64,000 nucleotides of DNA, from assembly GCF_900105305.1 (NCBI RefSeq), contig NZ_LT629765.1, positions 1,054,001-1,118,000 of the forward strand, read 5' to 3'. How positions within the stretch are numbered: the first letter of the stretch is position 1; every line of letters begins with the position of its first letter. Below the pieces are notes generated by a model that was given only the letters and a program-made list of their open reading frames with translations, was not told the origin of the DNA and did no database searches. This DNA is from Corynebacterium timonense (GTDB lineage: Bacteria > Actinomycetota > Actinomycetes > Mycobacteriales > Mycobacteriaceae). Made by a program: the position numbers and the translations under genes. Shown here in pieces: positions 46,827 through 56,075 of the stretch.

Positions 46827-49460
46827 GTGCGACAAAGCGGACAGATTCTCAGCCGGGACATCCGGCGCCTTGTGCGCGTTCCTCGCGCCTTCATCATCAT
46901 CCTTGGCGTTCTCATCACCCCGGCGCTCTACGCGTGGTTTAACATCAACGCCTTCTGGGACCCGTACTCCAACACCGAGAACATCCGCATCGTCGTGGTC
47001 AACCAGGACCGCGGCGCCGTCATCGAGGGCGACGGCGCCGACGAAGAGGACCGCGAGATTGACGTCGGCAAGCAAATCAGCGAGCAATTAGAGGAAAACG
47101 ACACCATCGGGTGGGAGTTTTTGCCCGAGGACGAGGCGCGCGACGCGCTCATGCGCGGCGAGTACTACGCCATGTTCCTCATCCCGCCCTCGTTTAGCGA
47201 GGACATCCTGAGCCTCGCCGAGGAGACCTACGTCCAGCCGACGTTGCAGTACTACGCCAACGAAAAAATCAACGGCGTCTCCCCCACCATCACCGACGCC
47301 AGCGCCTCCGTCATCGACTCCACCATCGCCACGACCTTCAAGCAGCAGGTCGCCGAGGCGGCGGCCTCCGAGCTACGCGACGCGGGCCTCGAGCTGCGCC
47401 ACGACACTAACACCGCGCGCGACAACGCCACCGGCGGGCTCGAACAGGTCGCGCAGAGCCTCGACTCCGCCAGCGAACGCGTCCAGGAGATGAGATCCAC
47501 CGTCAACGGCGCCCGCCCCGTCGTCGGCGAGCTGCGTAACCTCGTCATCTCCGTGGACGACACGCTCGGCAGTGTCGGCACGGCGCTCAACGACATCGAA
47601 GGGCTTTTGCGCAGCCTCGAAGCCTCCTCCGCCGACTTTTCGGCGTCGGCGTCAACCGCCCTCCTCGAATCGACGAACGCCCTGAGCACGGGCGCCGCCT
47701 CCGCGAACGCCTCGATCACGTCCGCGACCGACGAGCTGAAAACGGCGCAGGCCCGGGCGCGTTCCGCCCTCAGAGAGGTCGAGGGAGTTCTCTCCCAGGG
47801 CGAGGCCGCCACCGCCCAGCTGCGCTCTCTCGCCGACGGGGCGCCCATCTCCCCCGCGATCTCGGCGGAGATCGACAGCGTGATCAGCGCCCTCGAGGAG
47901 CGCACCGGCGCCTCACGCGAGATTATCGACGGGCTGGGCGACCTCGACCGCACGACCGGCACCGCGCTCGACTCGCTGGGCGCGCTGGGCGATTCGTTGG
48001 AGCAGGCGGCTGGCGATTCCGCGTCGAACGCCCGCCTCGCCCGCGATGAACTGGCGTCAACCGTGCCCGCAATCAACGCCGCGTTGTCCCGACTGTCCGG
48101 CAGCGTCGCCTCCGTGCGCGGCGCTGTGACCAGCCAGCAGGCCCTCACTGACGAGACGCTGGTGCTGCTCGCCGGCGTGGACAACCAGCTCACCTCGTCA
48201 CTCAGCGTGCTCAACCAGGTGAGCGGCAACCTGGTGACGCTGGCCGACGGCGCCCGCACCGCGCAAAACGACATCGCGACCCTGTTGTCCACCTCCGACT
48301 CCGAGACGCTCAACAACGTCACGAGCCTGAACTCCGTCCAGATCGGCGAGTACATCGCCGAACCCGTGAGCGTCGAACAGCACGAGGTCTTCCCCGCGGA
48401 CAACTACGGCAGCGCCATGGCGGCCTTCTTCACCAACCTCGCGCTGTGGATCGGCGCCTTCGTGCTCACGATCATCTTCCGCGTCGAGGTCGACATGGAG
48501 GGCTTCCGCCGCCTCACTGTCGGGCAGGCGTACCTGGGGCGTTTCTTCCTCTTTGCCACCCTGTCCGCCCTGCAGGCCATCGTGGTCTCGGTGGGCAACC
48601 TCGCGTTCGGCGTGCAGATGGAATCGATCGCCGCGTTCTTTGTTACGGCGATCCTCACCGGCATCGCCTACACCGCCATCATTTACGCCATCGTCTCCGC
48701 CTTCGGGCACCTCGGCCGGGGGCTTGCGGTGCTACTTGTTGTCATCCAGATTCCGGGCGCCTCCGGCCTCTACCCCATCGAGCTGATGCCCGGCTTCTTC
48801 CGCGCCCTCTATCCCCTCCTGCCGTTTAGCTACGGCATCAACGCCATGCGCGAGACTATTAGCGGCTTCTACGGCGGCCATTACTTCCGCTATATGGCCG
48901 TTTTGTTCGCCATTGCGGCGCTCGTCATGGCCCTGGGGTGGCTGTTCCGCCGCACCTCCTCGCACGCGAACCTGCTGTTCAACCGCCAGCTGGCTACGAC
49001 CAACCTGATCACCAGCGAGAAGGTCGAAGTGATGGGCTCGCCCTACCGCATTTCCGACATCATGGCGGCGCTGTCGGACCGCAAGGAGTTCGGTGAGGCC
49101 GTGGCCAAGCGGGCGCGCTTCCTGCACGAGAACTACAAGACCCTCATCTTCGCAGGGATCGGAGCCGGCGTCATCGGCGTGGCCATCATCACCGGCCTGA
49201 CCATGCTGCTGCCCACCGACAAATCGGTCATGCTCGCGATCGCGGTAGCGTGGTCGCTTCTGGTCATCCTCTACCTCGGCGGCGTCGAGTACTTCACGCA
49301 GAGCCTCGTCGACGCCCAGCAGGTCACGAGGCTTGGCGACGCCGAGCTCCGCGACGCCGTTGTCCACCGCCACGACTCCACAGGCACCGCGGTCACCATC
49401 GCTGGCATACCCGCTGACGGCCACGAGGAGGACCACCACGAGGAAGGGGAACGCTCGTGA
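46827..49460 (+). CDS. YhgE/Pip-family membrane protein (first of pair)
   Basis: An 877-residue membrane protein. One N-terminal span (FIIILGVLITPALYAWFNI, about residues 22-42) precedes the Pip N-terminal domain (AFWDPYSNTENIRIVVVNQDRG). A long extracellular, Ala/Ser/Asp-rich coiled-coil region (about 190-510) follows, then a cluster of five or six spans in the ABC-2-like C-terminal domain. A last hydrophobic pair near 760-820 sits before a charged tail. The family includes phage-infection and envelope proteins; some members act in secretion. The start is GTG, with GGAGG 12 nt upstream. It overlaps the next gene by 4 bp. Confidence 0.85.
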   Translation: MRQSGQILSRDIRRLVRVPRAFIIILGVLITPALYAWFNINAFWDPYSNTENIRIVVVNQDRGAVIEGDGADEEDREIDVGKQISEQLEENDTIGWEFLPEDEARDALMRGEYYAMFLIPPSFSEDILSLAEETYVQPTLQYYANEKINGVSPTITDASASVIDSTIATTFKQQVAEAAASELRDAGLELRHDTNTARDNATGGLEQVAQSLDSASERVQEMRSTVNGARPVVGELRNLVISVDDTLGSVGTALNDIEGLLRSLEASSADFSASASTALLESTNALSTGAASANASITSATDELKTAQARARSALREVEGVLSQGEAATAQLRSLADGAPISPAISAEIDSVISALEERTGASREIIDGLGDLDRTTGTALDSLGALGDSLEQAAGDSASNARLARDELASTVPAINAALSRLSGSVASVRGAVTSQQALTDETLVLLAGVDNQLTSSLSVLNQVSGNLVTLADGARTAQNDIATLLSTSDSETLNNVTSLNSVQIGEYIAEPVSVEQHEVFPADNYGSAMAAFFTNLALWIGAFVLTIIFRVEVDMEGFRRLTVGQAYLGRFFLFATLSALQAIVVSVGNLAFGVQMESIAAFFVTAILTGIAYTAIIYAIVSAFGHLGRGLAVLLVVIQIPGASGLYPIELMPGFFRALYPLLPFSYGINAMRETISGFYGGHYFRYMAVLFAIAALVMALGWLFRRTSSHANLLFNRQLATTNLITSEKVEVMGSPYRISDIMAALSDRKEFGEAVAKRARFLHENYKTLIFAGIGAGVIGVAIITGLTMLLPTDKSVMLAIAVAWSLLVILYLGGVEYFTQSLVDAQQVTRLGDAELRDAVVHRHDSTGTAVTIAGIPADGHEEDHHEEGERS

Positions 49461-51634
49461 GGACGATTCTTTCCATTGCCTTCAACGATCTGCGACGCCT
49501 GTACACCAACGTCATGGCCGGCATCGTCATGGTCGGGCTCATCGCCATCCCCTGCCTGTTCGCCTGGTTCAACATCCTGGCCACCTGGGACCCCTTCGGC
49601 AACACCGAACGCCTCAAAGTCGCGGTGGCCAACACCGACGAGGGCCACACCAGTACCATCACTCCGCTGTCGGTCAACGTCGGCGACATGGTCTTGTCCC
49701 AGCTCTACCGCAACGACGCGATGGACTGGGTCATCACCAGCGAAGAGGACGCGATCGAGGGAGCACGCTCCGGCGAGTACTACGCGGCCATCGTCTTGCC
49801 GCCGACGCTGAGTGACAACATGCTCACCTTCTACACCGGCGCCGCCGAGCCGAGCACCATCGACCTCTACGTCAACGAGAAGAAGAACCCGATCTCCCCG
49901 CTCATCGTCTCCGCGGGCGGCGAAGGGGTCGGCTCGCAGATCAACGAGACCTTCACGCGCACGCTGTCCGAGGTGGCCTTCGGGCTGATCGAGACCGCCA
50001 ACGACTTCCTCAACGAGGACGAGACGATACGCGCGCTCGACTCGATTGAACAGCGCACGATCAACGTCCGCGACCAGCTTCTATCCGGGGCGGACACCGT
50101 CGACGCGCTCGCCGCGCTGACGGAATCGAGCGTCCCCCTCGTCGACGGCGCGCAGCGCATCGCCGACGCGTTCGACGCTTCTCTCAACCAGATCCAGCCG
50201 GCGGACCTCGGCGACCTAGGCACGCAGCTCGGCACCGGGGCGGGCTCGCTCGGCGCGGCGCTCGCCGCCACCGCTGACAGCTACTCGCAGGTCGGCGACC
50301 GCGTCGACGAGCTTCTCGCCGACGCGGGAGCGACCTCGCAGGCGACGGCCGGGACCCTGAGCGACATCGCGGCGCGTATCGACGTCCAAGCAACGCAATA
50401 CACCACCCTGCGCGACCGACTGAATAACGAGGTCATCCCGGCGCTGCCCGCCCCGGCCCAGCCGCCGCTGCGTTCCGTGGCCGCCAGCCTCGACGACACG
50501 ATCGCCCGCCAAACCACGGTGCGCGACCACCTCAACGACGCCGCCGCCCGCATCGGCGCCGGCCGCGGTAGCGACGACGACCGCCGCGCCATCGCCGAGT
50601 CGATCGGCGCGGCCCGGGACGCCGCGGACTCTGCACGCCAGACCTTCGACACCACCGTGCGCCCCCAGCTCGAGTCCCTGGCCGGATCTGTCCAGGGCGT
50701 CCAGTCGAGCGTCGATAAGGCGCGCTCCGACATGGCCGGCGTGGCTACCGCGCTGGATAACTCCCCCGGCTCGTTGCGGGCCACCCTGGCAACGACGGGC
50801 GAGGACCTGCGTTCGATGGCGGAGTCGATGCGCGACAGCGCCGCGACGATGCAGGACGCGCAGCGCTCCATCGCGCAGGCGCGCGCCGAGGGCGACGTGA
50901 GCGAGCTCGCCGACCTCATCGCCAGCCGCCCGGAGGAGTTGGCGGACGCGTTGGTGGAGCCGATCGCGATCGATCGCCAGGCCGTTTTCCCTCGCGCCAG
51001 CTTCGGCGCCGGTATGACCCCTCTCTACACCGTCATCGCGCTGTGGGTCGGCGCGCTGCTGAGCGCTGTCGCGCTGCGCACGGACAAGGAGTCCGTGGTG
51101 CAGAACGTGGTCGACCCGGAGGACGTGACCACGGCGCAGGAGTACTTCGGCCGCTACCTCACTTTCGTGGTCACCGGCCTGGCGCAGTCGACGCTGATTA
51201 TGGGCGGGCTGATCCTCTACGTGGAGATCTCGCCCGCGCATCCCTTCCTGCTCTTCGTCGCGGGGTGGGTGTCCAGCCTTGTGTTCCATATGATCTGTTA
51301 CACCCTCGTGCTCTCGTTAAGCAACGCTGGCAAGGCGATCGGCGTGATCCTGCTCGTCCTGCAGGTCTCCGCAGCCGGCGGCGCCTACCCGCTCATGATG
51401 CTTCCCGAGTGGGTGCAAAACACCAGTCCGTGGTTGCCGGCAACATACTCGGTGTGGGCGATGCGTGCGGCCATCTTCGGCACCTACGACGGCGACTTCT
51501 GGAAGGCGATCGGCATGCTCCTGTTGTTCACCCTGCCGTTCCTCCTCCTCGGGCTGTGGCTGCGCAACCTGCTCGCCACGCCGATCGGCAAGATGGACGA
51601 CGCGGTGGCGAGGACGAAGGTGCTCCAAGGCTAG
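49457..51634 (+). CDS. YhgE/Pip-family membrane protein (second of pair)
   Basis: A 725-residue paralogue of the preceding gene with the same plan: N-terminal span (VMVGLIAIPCLFAWFNI), the ATWDPFGNTERLKVAVANTDEG domain, a shorter helical extracellular region (about 170-500) and a C-terminal block of about six spans. The GTG start overlaps the upstream stop by 4 bp, so the products are probably made in equal amounts and may form a heterodimer. Its stop codon TAG is the CTAG that borders the IS481-type element, so the insertion hit the very end of the gene without changing the protein. Confidence 0.85.
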   Translation: MRTILSIAFNDLRRLYTNVMAGIVMVGLIAIPCLFAWFNILATWDPFGNTERLKVAVANTDEGHTSTITPLSVNVGDMVLSQLYRNDAMDWVITSEEDAIEGARSGEYYAAIVLPPTLSDNMLTFYTGAAEPSTIDLYVNEKKNPISPLIVSAGGEGVGSQINETFTRTLSEVAFGLIETANDFLNEDETIRALDSIEQRTINVRDQLLSGADTVDALAALTESSVPLVDGAQRIADAFDASLNQIQPADLGDLGTQLGTGAGSLGAALAATADSYSQVGDRVDELLADAGATSQATAGTLSDIAARIDVQATQYTTLRDRLNNEVIPALPAPAQPPLRSVAASLDDTIARQTTVRDHLNDAAARIGAGRGSDDDRRAIAESIGAARDAADSARQTFDTTVRPQLESLAGSVQGVQSSVDKARSDMAGVATALDNSPGSLRATLATTGEDLRSMAESMRDSAATMQDAQRSIAQARAEGDVSELADLIASRPEELADALVEPIAIDRQAVFPRASFGAGMTPLYTVIALWVGALLSAVALRTDKESVVQNVVDPEDVTTAQEYFGRYLTFVVTGLAQSTLIMGGLILYVEISPAHPFLLFVAGWVSSLVFHMICYTLVLSLSNAGKAIGVILLVLQVSAAGGAYPLMMLPEWVQNTSPWLPATYSVWAMRAAIFGTYDGDFWKAIGMLLLFTLPFLLLGLWLRNLLATPIGKMDDAVARTKVLQG

Positions 51635-51635
51635 G
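51619..51635. repeat. 17-bp direct repeat, left copy
   Basis: GGTGCTCCAAGGCTAGG occurs here, across the last codons of the Pip gene, and again at 55986-56002. The two copies bracket the whole IS481-bounded segment. Confidence 0.85.
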
Positions 51636-52727
51636 TGTACTTCCCCGGGAGGTTGTGAACGGTGTGAGCGGATGGGGGAATCCTCCGGTAGTGGTGTAGG
51701 TATCCACACGAACACCGATCCGGAAGGCTTCCATGACACACCGTAACGCACCTTTGACCCCGACCGGCAGAGCAAGGATGGTTGAGCTGGTCATCACCCA
51801 CGGATGGACGCAGCGCCGGGTCGCTGAACGCTTCCAGGTCTGACCAGCCACCGTCAACAGGTGGGTGAGCCGGGCACGCCGTGGCGAAGTGCTCACTGAC
51901 CGGTCACACCGTCCGCGCACGTGCCCGCACCAGCTGCCGGTGCGCACCCAGCGCCGCATCATCAAACTGCGGTTTACCCGCCAGTGGGGCCCACACCGTA
52001 TTGGCTACCACCTGGGAATTCCCCGTTCCACGGTTGGTCGGGTGCTGGCGCGCTACAACATGCCGAAACTAGTCTGCATCGACCAGGCCACCGGCCTGCC
52101 GGTGCGCACAGCACCACCAGTGCGCTATGAGCGCAGCCAACCCGGGGACATGATCCATGTCGACATCAAAAAGCTCGGTCGCATCCCCGACGGCGGGGGC
52201 TGGCGCGTGCACGGGCGTGGCTCTGAACAGGATCGCCGGGCGGGCCGCGCCCGCAACGCACAAAAACAGGCTGGTGCACCCGCCGGGCGCGAGTATTCCT
52301 ACCTGCATCACGCCGTGGATGACTACTCACGGATGGCGTACTCGGAGATCCTTCCTGACGAGAAGAAGCACACCGCCGCCGGTTTTATGCGGCGTGCCTG
52401 CGCGTTCTTTTCCCTCCACGGTGTCGAGGTCACCCGGGTGATGACCGATAACGGAGCCTGCTACCGTTCCACGGCGTTCAACGCTGCCCTGGGCACGATT
52501 AAGCATGTCTCCACCAAGGCGTACCGGCCGCAGACCAACGGCACGGTCGAGCGGTTTAACCGCACCCTGATGCAGGAATGGGCCTACATCCGCCCATACA
52601 CCAGTGAAAAGGCCCGGCAGCAGACGTATGCGGAATTCATCCACGACTACAACTACCATCGAGCCCACACCGCCATCGACGGCCTCACCCCCGCACAACG
52701 CGTTCACAACGTCACGGGGAAGTACAC
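51635..52727 (+). mobile_element. IS481-type insertion sequence, copy A
   Basis: 1093 bp. Terminal inverted repeats are near-perfect: GTGTACTTCCCCG...GTTGTGAACG on the left and the same sequence inverted on the right. CTAG flanks both ends (51631-51634 and 52728-52731) as a 4-bp target duplication. It encodes one DDE transposase, which has an in-frame stop. Confidence 0.88.
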
Positions 52728-52731
52728 CTAG
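51733..52731 (+). pseudogene. IS481-type transposase with an early in-frame stop
   Basis: A 332-codon frame with TGA at 51841-51843 inside the N-terminal HTH (ERFQV-stop-PATVNRWV), where a Ser is expected. Past the stop it is intact, with DDE residues in MIHVDIKKL, VMTDNGACYRS and TVERFNRTL. Its own stop codon comes from the flanking CTAG, not from the element. A protein starting after the TGA would lack the first HTH and is probably inactive. Confidence 0.85.
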
Positions 52732-52805
52732 CGTGCTTGCGGGCCTGAGCGCCCGCGAAATGAGAGCGCGGCGAGCCGGGCCGCGCCCCCAAGAAAGGAT
52801 CTTCC

Positions 52806-53399
52806 GTGCGCCCATCCGCCGCCCTCGCCACCGCCGCTGTGCTCTGCCTCGCCCTCGCGGGCTGCTCCACCGCCGCGCCCGCCACGACGAAGAAGGCGGA
52901 GGCAAAGGAGGAGAAGGCCAAGGAGGAGAAGGCCAAGGAGACGAAGGCGAAGTCCTCCACCGGCAAGAGCACCAGCAAGAGCACGAGCAAGAAGAAATCC
53001 ACCACGAAGTCCTCCTCCGCCGCGGCCGCACCCGCCCAGGAGCCGAAGGAGGCGGCGCAGGCGCCCGGCGCTGCCGCCGCCCCGGCTGAGGTCGTCACCG
53101 AGTGCGCCTGGCCCAAGCAGGCGGAGGCGGGTCAGGGCGAGGAGTTCCAGCGCTTCTGCGACGGCACCTGGGCGCGCACCACCTTTCCCGAGGACGGCGA
53201 CTACGTCTGGAAGGCGCAGGGCACCAACTGGGTGAGCATCACCCCCGCCGGGGAAACCGAGTCAGGCGAGGTCTGCTTCAACGAGGCGGCCCCCGGGGCG
53301 CCCCCGAAGCGGTGCGCAAGGACCTGGACCTTTGCCCCGCCGAGCCAGCCGAGAGCTAGGCGCCCGCCCACGTCTCCCAGCGCGCCTTGCCCTCCCTGA
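52806..53399 (+). CDS. Lys/Ala/Ser-rich lipoprotein, possible 3' frameshift
   Basis: An exported lipoprotein of about 185-197 residues. Signal peptide and lipobox LAGC (Cys about 20) are clear. Residues 25-80 are a low-complexity Lys/Glu then Ser/Thr/Lys linker (KKAEAKEEKAKEEKAKE). A small C-terminal domain follows with cysteines in TECAWPK, RFCDGTW and GEVCFNE. After about 53300, next to a CCCCC run, the frame as read gives an unlikely Arg/Pro-rich tail; the -1 frame gives EAVRKDLDLCPAEPAES and stops at 53359, which looks more natural. A one-base change there is likely. Function unknown. Confidence 0.7.
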   Translation: MRPSAALATAAVLCLALAGCSTAAPATTKKAEAKEEKAKEEKAKETKAKSSTGKSTSKSTSKKKSTTKSSSAAAAPAQEPKEAAQAPGAAAAPAEVVTECAWPKQAEAGQGEEFQRFCDGTWARTTFPEDGDYVWKAQGTNWVSITPAGETESGEVCFNEAAPGAPPKRCARTWTFAPPSQPRARRPPTSPSAPCPP

Positions 53400-54642
53400 A
53401 CGCCAGGGGAACCGCCCGGAGAATCTCCTCCGCAGTGGTGGGGGCGCCGTCGGCCGCGATACCCGCGGCCAGGGCATAGAGGCCGACAGCCTCGTCCGGG
53501 GCGTAGCCCGGGGAGGGGTCCTCCGGAACCACGCGGGGGCGGTCGGCGAGGAACCTCTCCATGGAGACCTCCATCCGGGCCAGAGAGGCGGCGATGAGCC
53601 CGATGAGGACGTCCCGGCCGCCCGGGGTGTCGACCCACGGCACCCCGGCGTCGTGAACCGTCCAGATCCCCGCCGGTTCCTCTCCGCTCTGTTTCCGCAG
53701 CGGCTGGACCACCAGCGCCCTTTCCCCCGGCACCACGATCACGACCTTCTCGTCCCTCGCACGGCGCAGGGCCTCCTCCCGGGTCAGGCCGTCCACGAGC
53801 AGAACCCGCCCGAAGGACCCCACGATCTCATCGCCGCTGACCCGAACGCGGGCATCGCCGAAAGGCTCGACCCCGGGGTGGTCGACGCCCGCGCGTACCG
53901 CCCCGGCGCCGGCGCGCAGGGCGGCCTCCGCGCGCAGCCGGGCCGCCGCCCCGTCGCCGTCGACGCGCACCGAAGCCTCCGGCTCGACGGTGCGCGGCAC
54001 GTGCACCGCCGAGAGCGGCCGGCGCAGGGGGTTCGCGCCCGCGTTGTAGCGGGCGTACTGGCCCAGCAGGTCCGGGGAGAGACTGCCCTCTCCCCGGGCC
54101 ACGACGACCTGGCCGCAGGCGGGGTGCAGCGCGTGGGCCGCGTTCAGCCCGTGCGGGGCGACGGTGACGTCGGCACGGACGAAGGCAGGTTTGCGCACGT
54201 GGGCGTAATCACCGTGGGCGGGGTGGCTACCCCGTTCCCGCACCACGCGGAATCCCGCATCGGTGTGGCTGTCGGCGGCGATCCCGGCCGGGGTGCCCAC
54301 CGACACAACCGTGGAGCTGGCGCGGGAGCGGTCCAGGTAGTCGATCAGGGCGTCGGGCAGCTCAGTGGCGCCGAGGGCCTCGACGATGATGGCATGGTGG
54401 GGGTCGGCGGGGACGTCGTCAAGCGTGCGGGCGCCGTCGCCGAGGATGTCGACCTCCCGGCCGCGCCCGGCCAGCTCCTCTGCGGCCCCGAGCACAGCCG
54501 AGCGGTAGGGCGAGTCCCCCACCGCGACGAGGGCGGCGCCGGTGTTGTCCGCCACCTCCTCCACCACAGAGACGATCTCCTCCGTGAGGCGCGGTGGCAC
54601 TCCAGCGTCGAGGATAGTTTGGGAGCTGGAAACGAGCAGCAT
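53356..54642 (-). CDS. Protein of unknown function, linked to YibE/F
   Basis: A 428-residue protein that I do not recognise. No signal peptide or clear membrane span is present. The N-terminus (MLLVSSSQTILDAGVPPRL) and the segment ALVAVGDSPYRSAVLGAAEELAGRG look like an alpha/beta (Rossmann-like) fold. A middle part has a His-rich stretch (THPAHGDYAHVRKP-like, ending HGLNAAHALHPACG). The C-terminal half has VLLVDGLTREEALRRARDEK. It begins 5 bp after the YibE/F stop, so it is the second gene of that operon. Confidence 0.7.
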   Translation of the reverse strand: MLLVSSSQTILDAGVPPRLTEEIVSVVEEVADNTGAALVAVGDSPYRSAVLGAAEELAGRGREVDILGDGARTLDDVPADPHHAIIVEALGATELPDALIDYLDRSRASSTVVSVGTPAGIAADSHTDAGFRVVRERGSHPAHGDYAHVRKPAFVRADVTVAPHGLNAAHALHPACGQVVVARGEGSLSPDLLGQYARYNAGANPLRRPLSAVHVPRTVEPEASVRVDGDGAAARLRAEAALRAGAGAVRAGVDHPGVEPFGDARVRVSGDEIVGSFGRVLLVDGLTREEALRRARDEKVVIVVPGERALVVQPLRKQSGEEPAGIWTVHDAGVPWVDTPGGRDVLIGLIAASLARMEVSMERFLADRPRVVPEDPSPGYAPDEAVGLYALAAGIAADGAPTTAEEILRAVPLAFREGKARWETWAGA

Positions 54643-54647
54643 GGGTG

Positions 54648-55485
54648 CTAGCGTACCCGCGCGCGGCCCGCCGTCAGGGCGGCGATGACCGTGGTGGCGG
54701 GCACCGCGAGCGCCAGGCCCATCGCGCCGACTGCGGAGCGCAGCAGCTCCGTGGCCACCACGTCGGAGGCCAGGACCTGCCCCAGGGGCCGGTCCACCAC
54801 GGCGAGCAGCAGCGTCATCGGCAGGGCCGCACCAACGTAGGCCAGCACCAGCGTGTAGACCATCGAGGCGATGTGGTCGCGCCCCACGCGCATCGCCGAG
54901 GAGAACAGCTGCGCCGGGCCGGCCCCCGGGTTCGCCTCCGCCAGCTCCGCAACGGTCGACGCCTGGGCGACGGTCGCGTCGTTGAGCGCTCCCAGCGTCC
55001 CGATGATGAAGCCGGCGAGCATGAGCCCGGTGACGCTCACGGTGGGGAGGTAGAGCTGGATGAGCAGGTTCGAGTCGTCGGCAAGCCCGCGCAGGCTCGT
55101 CGAGCGGATGACCACGTGCGCCAGTCCCGCCGAGGCGGCCAGCGACGCCAGGGTCCCGCCCAGGGCGGAGGCGGACTTCCAGTTGGCGCCGTGGACCAGG
55201 AACATGACGGGAAACAGGATCGCGGACCCGGCGACGACGGCCAGGGGGATCGGCGGGCCGCCGCGCAACAGGGCGGGGACGAGGAAGACGCCGATGGCCA
55301 GCAGCGTCCATGCCAGGCCGGCGAGCGCCCGTGCGCCGCGCCACGCGCCCGCGGCGATGACCGCTGCGGCCGTCACCGCGAGCCACAGGGCGAGCGGCGT
55401 TGAGCGGTCCATGTCCAGGAAGGAATAGGAGGGCTGCCCGCTCTGGCGCGCGAGCCGGATGCGCTCGCCGATGGCGAAGGAAGGC
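54648..55485 (-). pseudogene. YibE/F-family membrane protein, 5' end lost at the IS481 copy B junction
   Basis: The remaining about 279 codons encode the YibE/F C-terminal part: YSFLDMDRSTPLALW, then about seven membrane spans, with GTLGALNDATVAQAST and the ending LALAVPATTVIAAL. The N-terminal span and soluble domain usual for the family are missing; the frame runs straight into IS481 sequence at about 55486. An ATG at 55412 (MDRSTPL) could still start a shorter membrane protein. Confidence 0.8.
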
Positions 55486-55980
55486 TCGCCGGGCGGGCCG
55501 CGCCCGCAACGCACAAAGGCAGGCTGGTGCGCCTGCGGGGCGGGGATATTCCTACCTGCATCACGCCGTGGATGATTACTCACGGATGGTGTACTCGGAG
55601 ATCCTGGCCGATGAGAAGAAAGATACCGCGGCCGGGTTTATGCGGCGCGCCTGCCAGTTCGTCACCGAGCAAGGCATCGAGGTCACACGGGTGATGACCG
55701 ATATCGGAGCCTGCTACCGTTCCAAGGCGTTCAACGCTGCCCTGGGCACGATTAAGCATGTCTCCACCAAGGCGTACCGGCCGCAGACCAACGGCAAGGT
55801 CGAGCGGTTTAACCGCACCCTGATGCAGGAATGGGACTACATCCGCCCATACGCCAGCGAAAAGGCCCGGCAGCAGACGTATACGGAATTCATCCGCGAC
55901 TACAACTGTCATCGAGCCCACACCGCCACCGGTGGCCTCACCCCCCGCACAACGCGTTCACAACGTCACGGGGAAGTACA
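55486..55980 (+). mobile_element. IS481-type insertion sequence, copy B (3' part only)
   Basis: About 495 bp, closely similar to the second half of copy A and in the same orientation. It starts at CGCCGGGCGGGCC inside the transposase gene and ends with GGGAAGTACA followed by G-CTAG. Further decay is visible: DNGAC is changed to DIGAC, and an extra C near 55945 shifts the last codons. It has only the right terminal repeat and cannot move by itself. Confidence 0.88.
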
Positions 55981-55985
55981 GCTAG

Positions 55986-56002
55986 GGTGCTCCAAGGCTA
56001 GG
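55986..56002. repeat. 17-bp direct repeat, right copy
   Basis: An exact second copy of GGTGCTCCAAGGCTAGG (first copy 51619-51635). It re-creates the end of the Pip gene, then continues into the sequence ahead of the oxidoreductase gene, which was presumably the original downstream flank. Confidence 0.85.
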
Positions 56003-56075
56003 GCCGCGACGGTCCCCTCGCCTCGCGCGTATGGTCGGTGGAGGAACTACACGCGAAGCGCAAAGGAGATTTTTC

